In this document: one piece after another, positions 42,001 to 50,095 of the stretch
Numbering within the stretch: the stretch's first letter is position 1
Layout of the letters: every line of letters begins with the position of its first letter
NCBI GenBank assembly: GCA_022072225.1
Contig: JAJVIC010000003.1
Location: forward strand, 1 to 64,000
Reading direction: 5' to 3'
Origin: Bacteroidia bacterium
GTDB taxonomy: Bacteria; Bacteroidota; Bacteroidia; SXHM01
Length of the DNA stretch: 64,000 nt
The notes under the pieces: generated by a model
Told to the model about the DNA's origin: nothing
The model's input: only the letters and a program-made list of their open reading frames with translations
Database searches by the model: none
Program-made: the position numbers and the translations under genes

Positions 42001-43163
42001 AATAATCTACTTAATAATAATTTTTTAATGTATTGAAAGGCAGACACCTTTTCTTTATTCAAATCAACACCAAATAAATGAAAACTTAAATATATTATAT
42101 GATTAATAATCCACCTTATCCAAATCGCAAATTCAATATATATTTCCTTAAACCTTTTTAGTAGATCATATTTTATGAATCGTCTAATGTGAGGAGGAAT
42201 AAAAAAGTAATAATGAACAGGAAGTAATATAATCCAATCAAAATCTCTTATAGCCAATACAATTATGCATAGTACGGGAAAATATATTTGATGAAACTGG
42301 TCTATGTAGGAATTATCCCAAGTACTGCCAGATTTTTGTAAAGAAAAAATAAACTTATTTATTCCCAATAACAGATATATTAAAAACGAAATAATTATTA
42401 AAAGAAAGGTGCTCGTATCAACTGATTTTATTATAAAAAACGACACATAACAAATAATCTCGAAGAGAAGACAAAGTTGAATTATATCTTTTGTGTGTTC
42501 ATGCCCTGTTTTATGAGGAAATGTTGTAATTCCCGACTTTTTATCAAATGAAACATCTTTTACCTGATGAAGTAAGATATTTCTGTATCCTATAAAAAAA
42601 GAAATAAATACAAATAATATAAAAAGTGGTTGAACAGGTTTTTCTGCGAATAAAAAAAATGTATGGCTTGCAAGCAGGAATGGAATTATATATGCATAGG
42701 CTGTATCAATGCCAGCAGAGACAAGCCAAACATTTTTTAATCTTGGAAATGGAAGTGAGTATGCTAAGAAAAGTGTTATTTCTAAACCAATTAATATCCA
42801 GGACCATTTATCCGAAGGAAGAATTAACCATGGGATAAATGTTAATACCAATATGATTAGTAAAAATAATACCTGCTTAGGATTTGAAATATCTGCTAAA
42901 TAATTTTTCTTTCCAGCTAATGCGTCAGAAGTTCTATCAAAATACTCATTAATAAAATAACCGAGTGCAGCAAACCCTGTCGAGGTTAACAAAAAGAGGA
43001 ATAAATTTAGTAAGGAAGAAATAGAAAGTTCAAATTCAAATAGTAAAAGAAATAAATAGCAAATACCTACTATGTAAGGCAAAAAACTAAAGCGCCAATT
43101 TGAAATTCTGACAGACACAAAAAAAGAAGAAAGTGAAAATTCTTTACTTAATAAATACAACAC
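41997..43163 (-). CDS. UbiA-family prenyltransferase
   Basis: 388 aa, eight or nine membrane segments. The two Mg-diphosphate motifs are NEYFDRTSDALAGKK (N-x3-D-x3-D, about residues 72-80) and HQVKDVSFDKKSG (D-x4-D). UbiA enzymes attach isoprenoid chains to aromatic or other acceptors for quinones, haem or lipids. The C-terminal ~90 residues (after about 300) are an extra membrane/basic extension. The gene follows a methyltransferase gene by 28 bp, as in quinone or prenyl-lipid pathways. Confidence 0.92.
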   Translation of the reverse strand: MLYLLSKEFSLSSFFVSVRISNWRFSFLPYIVGICYLFLLLFEFELSISSLLNLFLFLLTSTGFAALGYFINEYFDRTSDALAGKKNYLADISNPKQVLFLLIILVLTFIPWLILPSDKWSWILIGLEITLFLAYSLPFPRLKNVWLVSAGIDTAYAYIIPFLLASHTFFLFAEKPVQPLFILFVFISFFIGYRNILLHQVKDVSFDKKSGITTFPHKTGHEHTKDIIQLCLLFEIICYVSFFIIKSVDTSTFLLIIISFLIYLLLGINKFIFSLQKSGSTWDNSYIDQFHQIYFPVLCIIVLAIRDFDWIILLPVHYYFFIPPHIRRFIKYDLLKRFKEIYIEFAIWIRWIINHIIYLSFHLFGVDLNKEKVSAFQYIKKLLLSRLL

Positions 43164-43191
43164 AGCTGCTTAAAAAATATTTTTATCATGA

Positions 43192-44067
43192 TTAAAAAGA
43201 ATTCATTCTGTTTAAATAAAAATGATTACGGTTTTTCTTAAAATCAAAATCAGGTTTTCTGCACCTTATTTCAAGATAATCAACAGGAAAGACAGAATCT
43301 TCTTTTGATGGGTCAAGACCAATTTTTGTTTTGTCTTGAAAAGCTGTTGATATAGCAAAAGAATCCAACTGTGAGTAATCAATATCAGGTATTTTGATAA
43401 ATTCAATAATAAAATATAACTTTCGAAGTTTAGAAATTACCTGGTGTAAATCACCAACGTTAAATTTATAGGCATTGTTAATATTTACAATTCCTTCCCT
43501 TATTCTTTTCTTCTCAAATGCATCATCAACCTCTCTCTCAAAGAGATCTTTAATATATAGTATTCCCCCGGGCTTTAGCACGTCCCAGGCAGCTTTTAAT
43601 AAATCATTTTTCTTATCTGAATGTCCAAATGATTCAAGAAAAAGAATTCGGTCGAAGTAGTTTTTGCCAAAAATATCAGCAACATTATGGTAGTCCGCGT
43701 GCTGAACAATTACTTTTTTTTCAAGTCCCTCGTTTATAACTTTCTGTTTTGCAATGTCTGCCTGAACGCTGGAAATTGTAATGCACTGAAATACTGAATT
43801 TATTTTTTTTGCAAAATAGACCGAAGGCCCGCCAACTCCACACCCTGCATCCAGGATAACTTGATTGTCTTTCAGCACAGCACTCTTTATGGTATAATTT
43901 AAATAATCACTAATGTCAAAAGTTCTCAATGATTGTATTACGTCACCATGCGTAGCCATAAACATTTCTGTAGTTCTATCATAAAAATCTCCTACAGCTT
44001 CTGAATTATTAGTATTAAAATTTTTAAACAACTTTCTAATAGCTGAAATATTTCCGCTCTTTTTCAT
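43192..44067 (-). CDS. SAM-dependent methyltransferase (class I, tocopherol/sterol MT-like)
   Basis: A 291-aa class I methyltransferase. SAM-binding motif I is VILDAGCGVGGPSVYFAKKI; motifs II and III are DRILFLESFGHSDKK and LKPGGILYIKDLFE. The arrangement and the ESFGH motif resemble gamma-tocopherol or sterol/cycloartenol C-methyltransferases and mycolic-type enzymes. Being between an FNR-like sensor and a UbiA enzyme, it probably methylates a prenylated product made by the operon. This is inference. Confidence 0.88.
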   Translation of the reverse strand: MKKSGNISAIRKLFKNFNTNNSEAVGDFYDRTTEMFMATHGDVIQSLRTFDISDYLNYTIKSAVLKDNQVILDAGCGVGGPSVYFAKKINSVFQCITISSVQADIAKQKVINEGLEKKVIVQHADYHNVADIFGKNYFDRILFLESFGHSDKKNDLLKAAWDVLKPGGILYIKDLFEREVDDAFEKKRIREGIVNINNAYKFNVGDLHQVISKLRKLYFIIEFIKIPDIDYSQLDSFAISTAFQDKTKIGLDPSKEDSVFPVDYLEIRCRKPDFDFKKNRNHFYLNRMNSF

Positions 44068-44090
44068 TTACTTCTTTTGTATTAGGTGTG

Positions 44091-44600
44091 TTAAGGCAGA
44101 GTGATTCTCTTTTTTCTCTTGTTAGAAATATTACTTGCAATGCAACCTTCCATAAAGTCTAACTTTTCGCATAAGTTTTGTACTAATCTTTCCATGATTA
44201 GTGGTTTTTGGCGTAGTAATAGATTCATTTCAGAAAAACTGATATAACATGCCGCAACATTGCTAACAGCCATTGCTGAAAAAAGAACAGATTCATTGAT
44301 TAGAAAAGAATTCAGCCCTACAATTTCGCCCTTACCGGCAAAACCAAAAATAAATTCTTTGTTCTCTTTCACATTTTTATAGATTTTCACTACCCCTCTG
44401 TTAATACAATATAAACCTGTAATTATATCACCATTCTTTATTAAGTGTTCGCCTTTTTTAAACCCGACTGTTTTTTTAATTACAGATTGCTTATTATTTG
44501 TAGATGCATTTTTATTTTTTGTACAGCCAGTTTTTAACCAACAGTTGTTACAAGCTGATTTTGGTTTGAATATTATTCTGCTATAACTCTTGGTTCTCAT
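44091..44600 (-). CDS. FNR-like sensor lacking the DNA-binding domain
   Basis: 169 aa, about 70 residues shorter than FNR. The N-terminus has C17-x2-C20-x5-C26, exactly the E. coli FNR spacing of 20, 23 and 29, and C118 (NVAACYISF) takes the place of the fourth Fe-S cysteine. The barrel (GEHLIKNGDIITGLYCINRG) is complete. The sequence stops in the dimerisation helix (KRKKRITLP) and no winged helix follows in any frame before the next gene 23 bp away. It may act as a heterodimer decoy or cluster sensor, or be a truncated gene still driven by a good promoter. Confidence 0.85.
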   Translation of the reverse strand: MRTKSYSRIIFKPKSACNNCWLKTGCTKNKNASTNNKQSVIKKTVGFKKGEHLIKNGDIITGLYCINRGVVKIYKNVKENKEFIFGFAGKGEIVGLNSFLINESVLFSAMAVSNVAACYISFSEMNLLLRQKPLIMERLVQNLCEKLDFMEGCIASNISNKRKKRITLP

Positions 44601-44629
44601 TATAGATAGAGCAATTTAATCTCAGAATA

Positions 44630-44675
44630 CAAATGTATTTTAGACACATCTTCCAAAACTATGATACGAGTCATA
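44630..44675 (-). promoter_or_regulatory. FNR-like operator and promoter for the 44600 operon
   Basis: TATGATACGAGTCATA palindrome at 44660-44675 (centre 44667.5). On the minus strand a perfect octamer TACATTTG lies at 44637-44630, 30.5 bp from the centre, one base more than the plus-strand sites. Confidence 0.65.
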
Positions 44676-44756
44676 TTGAATTATGATAGGATGTCTTATT
44701 GAAGAATGATTTAATAAGTAATGTGAAAGCAAGAACTTTGTTATTCATTGCAATAG

Positions 44757-44800
44757 ATGACCTAAATCATATTCATATCAATTTTGATTATTGATTTTTG
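44757..44800 (+). promoter_or_regulatory. FNR-like operator and promoter for moeA
   Basis: ATGACCTAAATCAT at 44757-44770 (centre 44763.5) and octamer GATTTTTG at 44793-44800, spacing 29.5 bp. A further palindrome ATCAATTTTGAT lies between them at 44777-44788. Confidence 0.7.
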
Positions 44801-44818
44801 TGGTTATTCAAGTCAAAA

Positions 44819-46009
44819 ATGATTTCTGTAGAACAAGCTAAAGACTTAATAGTTGAGAATGTCAAACCGTTAAATAGTTTGTTACTGCCATTGAGTGAAG
44901 CGTTCGGATCTGTTCTTTCTGAAAACGTAATATCACCAGTAGATCTTCCATTGTTTAATCAGTCAGCGATGGATGGCTATACATTCCGGTTTTCTGATTA
45001 TACCAAAAAAATAAGAATCAATATAGTTGGGGAAGTAGCTGCTGGTGATACGCTCACTAAGAAATTAAAAAGCGGAGAGGCTTTAAGAGTATTTACAGGA
45101 GCAATGGTTCCTGAAGGCGCTGATACAGTGGTGATGCAGGAAAAAATAAAAGTTCTGGATGATGTATTATGTATTGAAGATGAACAGTTGAAACAAGGTT
45201 CTAACGTCAGAAAAAAAGGAGAACAAATAAAAAAGCGAAAAATTGCATTAACAAAAGGAAGTGCATTAACTGCAGGAGCTATAGGATATTTAGCTGCAAT
45301 GGGAATAACTAGTGTTAAAGTAATTTCAAAACCTAAAGTAGCGGTTATTACTACTGGCAGCGAATTAATAGAACCGGGTAACAAATTAAAAGTCGGACAA
45401 ATTTTTGAATCAAATTCTTTTGCGCTGGAAGCTGCATTGCATTCCGTTCATATTACTGCTGTAAAATCATTTTCAGCCTCTGACAATGAGCAGAAGATTT
45501 ACAATACTTTGAAACGTTGTATTCATAACTATGATTTGGTGTTAATAACCGGAGGCATATCAGTGGGTGATTACGACTTTGTTGGCAAGACACTGAAAAA
45601 ATTGGGTGTAAAAAATATTTTTTACAAAATAAAACAAAAGCCTGGCAAGCCATTATTCTTTGGGAAGTCAGGGAAAACCATAGTTTTTGCATTACCCGGA
45701 AATCCAGCAGCTGTATTGAGTTGTTTTTATGAATATGTTTTTCCTGCAATACAAATAATGCAGGGAAGAAAAGATCCATTTTTAAAAAGAGTTCAACTAC
45801 CCATTACTAAAGATTATGCAAAAAAGAAGGGGCTGTCATTTTTCCTGAAAGGGAAAATTTCAGGCGAAACTGTCATTCCTCTTGAAGGTCAGGAATCATT
45901 TGTATTAAGTTCGTTTGCTATTGCAGACTGCTTGATTTATTTACCAGAAGAATTTGAAAATATTAAAGCAGGAGAGTTGGTGGAAGTTCATTTACTCCCA
46001 AGCATGTAA
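44819..46009 (+). CDS. moeA: Molybdopterin molybdenumtransferase
   Basis: 396 aa from the ATG at 44819; the in-frame TTG at 44798 falls inside the promoter octamer, so it is rejected. MoeA inserts molybdate into adenylylated molybdopterin in the cytoplasm. Motifs are SAMDGYTFRF, GEALRVFTGAMVPEGADTVV, ITTGSELIEPG, TGGISVGDYDFV, KPGKPLFFGK and LPGNPAAVLSCFYEYV. It is the first gene of the Moco cluster and has its own FNR-like box. Confidence 0.96.
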   Translation: MISVEQAKDLIVENVKPLNSLLLPLSEAFGSVLSENVISPVDLPLFNQSAMDGYTFRFSDYTKKIRINIVGEVAAGDTLTKKLKSGEALRVFTGAMVPEGADTVVMQEKIKVLDDVLCIEDEQLKQGSNVRKKGEQIKKRKIALTKGSALTAGAIGYLAAMGITSVKVISKPKVAVITTGSELIEPGNKLKVGQIFESNSFALEAALHSVHITAVKSFSASDNEQKIYNTLKRCIHNYDLVLITGGISVGDYDFVGKTLKKLGVKNIFYKIKQKPGKPLFFGKSGKTIVFALPGNPAAVLSCFYEYVFPAIQIMQGRKDPFLKRVQLPITKDYAKKKGLSFFLKGKISGETVIPLEGQESFVLSSFAIADCLIYLPEEFENIKAGELVEVHLLPSM

Positions 46010-46020
46010 AGAATTAAACT

Positions 46021-46064
46021 ATGAGCAAAATCATTTTCTTTTATTTCGAAACAAGGCAATTTTG
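46021..46064 (+). promoter_or_regulatory. FNR-like operator and promoter for the modE-like gene
   Basis: ATGAGCAAAATCAT at 46021-46034 (centre 46027.5) and octamer CAATTTTG at 46057-46064, spacing 29.5 bp. The same 14-mer recurs at 61372. Confidence 0.7.
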
Positions 46065-46083
46065 ACTACTAAATTTCTTCACA

Positions 46084-46416
46084 ATGTTTAAAGTAAATGG
46101 CAGCATTTGGATTGAAGGACAGAAAGGTGCTTTTATAGGATTTGGCAGAGTAATATTACTTGAGAATATCAAAAAATCAGGTTCAATATCTGAAGCAGCT
46201 AAATCAATGAAAATGTCATACCGGCAGGCTTGGGAATTAGTAGATTCAATGAACAAGCAATCTAAAAAGGCATTGGTAGTGAGGACTTCAGGAGGAGCGG
46301 GAGGAGGAGGGACAATGGTAACAGAAGAGGGTGAAAGAATAATAAAACTATATAAACAATTACAAAATAAGTTCAGAAAATTTAATAAGGTTCAAAGCAA
46401 AAATCTTGTGTTTTGA
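46084..46416 (+). CDS. ModE-type HTH regulator, DNA-binding domain only
   Basis: A 110-aa winged-helix protein of the ModE N-terminal type: GFGRVILLENIKKSGSISEA, AKSMKMSYRQAWELVDSMN, and the glycine-rich wing TSGGAGGGGTMVTEEGERI. The molybdate-binding (molbindin/TOBE) domain of E. coli ModE is absent, so molybdate sensing, if any, needs another partner. A role in controlling Mo genes is inferred from its neighbours. Confidence 0.9.
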   Translation: MFKVNGSIWIEGQKGAFIGFGRVILLENIKKSGSISEAAKSMKMSYRQAWELVDSMNKQSKKALVVRTSGGAGGGGTMVTEEGERIIKLYKQLQNKFRKFNKVQSKNLVF

Positions 46417-46456
46417 TTTTTTTTGATGCGCGTTATTTTAATAAATACATAACGAT

Positions 46457-47206
46457 ATGCCCGAAGGAGATTTGATTTGGCTGTTTATACCTCTGCTGTT
46501 TATAGTGGCTTTTCTTTATGCTTCAGTGGGGCATGGCGGAGCAAGTGGGTATTTAGCATTAATGGCTTTGTTCAGCTTTAATCCCTCAGTAATGAAATCA
46601 TCGGCACTTATACTGAATATTTGTGTTTCAATTATTGCATTTTATCAATACTACAAAGGTGGGTATTTTAAATGGCAGTTATTTTTGCCTTTTATCATCA
46701 CCTCTGTGCCGGCTTCATTTATTGGGGCCTACATTACCGTTGATTCAGATATATATAAAAAAATTCTGGGAGTGTTGCTTCTTTTCCCTATTCTTCGTCT
46801 GCTTGGTGTCTTTGGTAAAGAGAACGAAAAACTAAAAGAAATTAAATGGCTTTGGGCGCTGTTTATAGGTGCAATAATTGGTTTGCTTTCAGGAATGATT
46901 GGAATTGGAGGAGGAATAATTTTAAGTCCTGTAATTTTATTGCTGCATTGGGGAAATATTAAACAAAGTGCTGCCGTTTCTGCCCTGTTTATATTTGTAA
47001 ATTCTATTGCCGGCATAACAGGATTAATGATAAAAGGTGTTTCTATTGACAACTATGTATTTCTCTGGCTGCCTGTTGCTATTACAGGAGGAGTTGCCGG
47101 AGCTTATGTTGCGCAAAAAAAACTGAACAATCAAACACTGAAAATACTTTTAGCAAGTGTTTTAGTAATAGCTAGTGTGAAACTGCTTTTAACAGGAAGT
47201 AAATAG
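46457..47206 (+). CDS. TSUP (TauE/SafE) family permease
   Basis: A 249-aa permease with eight membrane helices and the two family repeats, YASVGHGGASGYLALMALF and GMIGIGGGIILSPVILLLH. Substrates of relatives include sulfite and organosulfonates; a role with Mo or sulfur supply for Moco is suggested only by position. It is 1 bp upstream of mobA and thus in the operon. Confidence 0.9.
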   Translation: MPEGDLIWLFIPLLFIVAFLYASVGHGGASGYLALMALFSFNPSVMKSSALILNICVSIIAFYQYYKGGYFKWQLFLPFIITSVPASFIGAYITVDSDIYKKILGVLLLFPILRLLGVFGKENEKLKEIKWLWALFIGAIIGLLSGMIGIGGGIILSPVILLLHWGNIKQSAAVSALFIFVNSIAGITGLMIKGVSIDNYVFLWLPVAITGGVAGAYVAQKKLNNQTLKILLASVLVIASVKLLLTGSK

Positions 47207-47207
47207 A

Positions 47208-47780
47208 ATGAAAAACATTACAGGAATAATTCTTGCTGGTGGTAAAAGTTCGCGAATGGGCACTGATAAAGGATTGCTTGAATTAAACGGAAAGAAAATT
47301 ATTAAGTATATTATTGAGCAACTAACACCAAATTCAGACGCCCTGATACTAATTTCAAATAATGAAAGGTACACGGAATTGGGATTTCCTGTCTATTCAG
47401 ATACTATTAAAGATTGTGGACCTATGGGCGGAATTTTTACTGCACTTGAAAAATCGCAAACTGAAAACAATATGATTGTAAGTTGTGATATACCCAATAT
47501 AACTTCAGAAATTATTTCGTATATAATTGCAAATATCGGAAAGCAAGAAGTATTAGTACCAATACACGATGGACATATAGAGCCTTTGTGTGGAGTTTAT
47601 AAAAAATCAGCTGCAGTAAAATTCAAGCGTTTGCTTGATACCGGAAATTACAAAATGAAAGATGCGCTGAAAACATTAAACACAAAATATATTGATGTTT
47701 CTGAACATCCTGATTTTTCAGAAAACACATTTTTAAATATTAACACTCCACAGGAGTTTGAAGCACAAAAATTAAAATGA
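47208..47780 (+). CDS. mobA: Molybdenum cofactor guanylyltransferase
   Basis: 190 aa, normal MobA length. Nucleotide-binding motif GIILAGGKSSRMGTDKGLLE, YSDTIKDCGPMGGIFTALEK with the metal site VSCDIPNI, and PIHDGHIEPLCGVYKK. It adds GMP to Mo-molybdopterin to give the bis-MGD cofactor of DMSO-reductase-family enzymes, so such an enzyme should exist in this organism. It overlaps moaD by 4 bp (ATGA). Confidence 0.95.
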   Translation: MKNITGIILAGGKSSRMGTDKGLLELNGKKIIKYIIEQLTPNSDALILISNNERYTELGFPVYSDTIKDCGPMGGIFTALEKSQTENNMIVSCDIPNITSEIISYIIANIGKQEVLVPIHDGHIEPLCGVYKKSAAVKFKRLLDTGNYKMKDALKTLNTKYIDVSEHPDFSENTFLNINTPQEFEAQKLK

Positions 47781-48010
47781 AAATACAGGTGAAATTCTTT
47801 GGAATGATTGCGGAACTGACAGAATTAAACAGCATGTTAATACATAATATTCATGATATTGATTCGCTGAAAAAGGAGTTGTCCGTTATTTTCCCGAAAT
47901 TAAAAAACTGCAATTATGTTTTTGCAGTGAATAAAAAAATTACAACTAATAATTGTCAGTTCAGCAATGCTGATGAAATTGCTTTACTGCCACCATTTGC
48001 CGGAGGATAA
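47777..48010 (+). CDS. moaD: Molybdopterin synthase sulfur carrier subunit
   Basis: A 77-aa beta-grasp protein ending in the essential Gly-Gly (PPFAGG), which becomes a thiocarboxylate. It overlaps mobA and its stop codon is immediately followed by the moeB start, so synthesis is coupled to the activating enzyme. Confidence 0.95.
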   Translation: MKIQVKFFGMIAELTELNSMLIHNIHDIDSLKKELSVIFPKLKNCNYVFAVNKKITTNNCQFSNADEIALLPPFAGG

Positions 48011-49150
48011 ATGTTAAGTCAAGAAGAAATAACACGCTACAACCGTCATTTGATTTTGCCGGGGTTTGGTATTGAATGCCAGGAAAAATTGAAGAGTGCA
48101 AAAGTATTAGTAGTTGGTGCAGGTGGCTTAGGTTGTCCTGTATTGCTTTATTTAACTGCTGCAGGAGTGGGTGAAATAGGAATCATAGATTTTGATACCG
48201 TTGACGAATCAAATTTGCAGCGCCAAATTTTATTTTCCGTGAACGATGTTGGAAAACCAAAAGTCGAAGTTGCCGCTGCAAAACTTTCAAAGCAAAATCC
48301 ACATGTTAAGTTTAATGTTTATGCCATGCGTTTGCAAAATAAAAACGCACTGGAAATTTTTCAGGACTACGATATTATTATTGACGGTAGCGATAATTTT
48401 GCCACCCGTTATCTGGTAAATGATGCCTGTGTGCTGCTGAATAAGCCATTAGTTTATGGTGCTATATATAAATATGAAGGACAGGTTTCGGTATTTAATT
48501 ATACTGACAAATCAGGCATTACAGGTCCAACCTATCGTTGTCTTTTTGCTGTGCCTCCTACAGCAGGCAGTGTTGCAAACTGTTCCGAAATTGGTGTGCT
48601 CAGTGTTTTGCCCGGCATAATAGGAACATTGCAGGCAACCGAAGCCATAAAAATAATCACTGGAATGGGCAAAGTGTTTTCGGGAAAAATAATGCTGGTT
48701 GATGCACTGAGCATGAATTTTTCAACTGTTGAATTGAGCAGAAATGAGGATGCGTGGAGAAATACAGTTCCTGCCTCGCCTGAAGATTTTCTGAGAACTG
48801 ATTACGAATTCTTCTGCGGAAATAAAACGGCTACTTCCTTTCTAAAAACAATTACCGTTTCCGAATTGCAGAAAATACTTGAATTAACAAATGAGATACA
48901 ATTATTGGATGTGCGCGAGCCGCACGAGCAGCCGCAAATAGATGAATTAATTGACTTGCAAATTCCTTTGGCAGAGATAAAATACCGTGCAGCTGAAATT
49001 TCGGAAACCCAAAAAGTAATTGTTTTCTGCAAAGCCGGAACGCGCAGCAAACGTGCTATTGAGCTGCTTGAAAGCGAATTTGGCTTTACCAATCTTTACA
49101 ACTTAGAGGGAGGTGTAACGGAATGGACAAAACACTATCAACTAAAATAA
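48011..49150 (+). CDS. moeB: MoeB/ThiF-type activating enzyme with C-terminal rhodanese domain
   Basis: 379 aa. The adenylyltransferase domain starts RYNRHLILPGFG and has GAGGLGCPVLLYLTAAGVG, DESNLQRQILF, DGSDNFATRYLVND. The rhodanese domain (about 275-379) ends VIVFCKAGTRSKRAIELL, giving a sulfur-carrying cysteine. The first cysteine of the usual zinc CxxC is replaced (GPTYRCLF), and the second CxxC is missing, so the zinc site seems lost. It adenylates MoaD and probably also loads sulfur. Confidence 0.93.
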   Translation: MLSQEEITRYNRHLILPGFGIECQEKLKSAKVLVVGAGGLGCPVLLYLTAAGVGEIGIIDFDTVDESNLQRQILFSVNDVGKPKVEVAAAKLSKQNPHVKFNVYAMRLQNKNALEIFQDYDIIIDGSDNFATRYLVNDACVLLNKPLVYGAIYKYEGQVSVFNYTDKSGITGPTYRCLFAVPPTAGSVANCSEIGVLSVLPGIIGTLQATEAIKIITGMGKVFSGKIMLVDALSMNFSTVELSRNEDAWRNTVPASPEDFLRTDYEFFCGNKTATSFLKTITVSELQKILELTNEIQLLDVREPHEQPQIDELIDLQIPLAEIKYRAAEISETQKVIVFCKAGTRSKRAIELLESEFGFTNLYNLEGGVTEWTKHYQLK

Positions 49151-49151
49151 T

Positions 49152-49595
49152 ATGAGCGAAAAAAAGAAACATAAAGTATTTGTAAACGGTGCAATAAGCC
49201 CACAGTTTATTGCCGATTCCATTGCAAAACACAGCACCAAAACAACTATTGGCGCACACGATATCTTTCTGGGGCAGGTGCGCAGCGATATGATTGAGGG
49301 CAAAACCGTTCAGGCTATTGACTACTCAGCTTACGAAGAAATGGCGGAAGAAAAATTTTACGAAATACGGGAAGCCGCATTCGCGAAATTTAATCTTACC
49401 TGTATGCACATTTATCACAGTCTTGGAAAAATTAAAGCAGGTGAAATCTGTTTGTTTGTTTTTGTTTCATCACAACACCGTGCTGCTGCTTTTGAGGCCT
49501 GCCGATGGATTACGGAAGAAATAAAAGCCGGTGTTCCTGTTTTTGGGAAAGAGATTTTTGAAGATGAAACACACGTTTGGAAGGTAAATAATTAA
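49152..49595 (+). CDS. moaE: Molybdopterin synthase catalytic subunit
   Basis: 147 aa, usual MoaE length. Recognised by GAHDIFLGQVRSD, IDYSAYEEMAEEKFYEIREA, IYHSLGKIKAGEICLFVFVSS, HRAAAFEACRWITEEIK and VPVFGKEIFED; the conserved lysines of the active site are in IKAGVPVFGKE. It converts cyclic pyranopterin monophosphate to molybdopterin with MoaD. Confidence 0.96.
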   Translation: MSEKKKHKVFVNGAISPQFIADSIAKHSTKTTIGAHDIFLGQVRSDMIEGKTVQAIDYSAYEEMAEEKFYEIREAAFAKFNLTCMHIYHSLGKIKAGEICLFVFVSSQHRAAAFEACRWITEEIKAGVPVFGKEIFEDETHVWKVNN

Positions 49596-49603
49596 TCGAA
49601 CAG

Positions 49604-50083
49604 ATGTATTATATTTCGGTCCTGTTCCATGTAATTGCAGCAGCCATCTGGGTAGGTGGAATGATTTTTTTGCCTGCTGTTTTATTACCGGCCATAAGAA
49701 ATAATCCTCAAAAAATTGAACTAATCCATACCGTTGGTTTAAAGTTCAGAACCATTGGTTGGATTGTTCTTTTTATTCTGCTCGTAACTGGCTTATCCAA
49801 TATGTATTACAGGCAAGTTGATTTTTCATGGGCGGGTTTAACAGTCAATCATTTTGGAAGAATGGTTCTGCTGAAGTTGCTGGTTTTTACAGCTACAGTA
49901 ACCATCAGCTCATTGCACGATTTTTATATCGGAACCACTGCAACACGTTTGTGGATGCAAAATGCTGATGACAAAAAAACTCGGAATTTTCGTTTATGGG
50001 CGCGGTGGGCTGGCAGGATAAACATGCTGCTGGGTATAACTGCATTTGGTATAGGTGTAGCAATGGTTAGGGGGATTTATTAA
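49604..50083 (+). CDS. CopD-like membrane protein
   Basis: A 159-aa protein with four membrane helices, starting YYISVLFHVIAAAIWVGGM. The histidine in the first helix and later H residues (NHFGRM, SSLHDFYIG) follow the CopD/DUF2269 pattern, where they may bind haem or copper. It stands inside the Moco operon, 8 bp after moaE; the relation to Mo is unclear. Confidence 0.82.
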   Translation: MYYISVLFHVIAAAIWVGGMIFLPAVLLPAIRNNPQKIELIHTVGLKFRTIGWIVLFILLVTGLSNMYYRQVDFSWAGLTVNHFGRMVLLKLLVFTATVTISSLHDFYIGTTATRLWMQNADDKKTRNFRLWARWAGRINMLLGITAFGIGVAMVRGIY

Positions 50084-50095
50084 AAATATAACAAC

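Noticed and set aside
44798-44818. TTG start for moeA
   Set aside because: The TTG is part of the promoter octamer GATTTTTG; ATG 44819 gives the normal MoeA N-terminus.
46084-46416. Full ModE molybdate sensor
   Set aside because: No molbindin/TOBE domain follows the winged helix; the gene ends at 110 codons.
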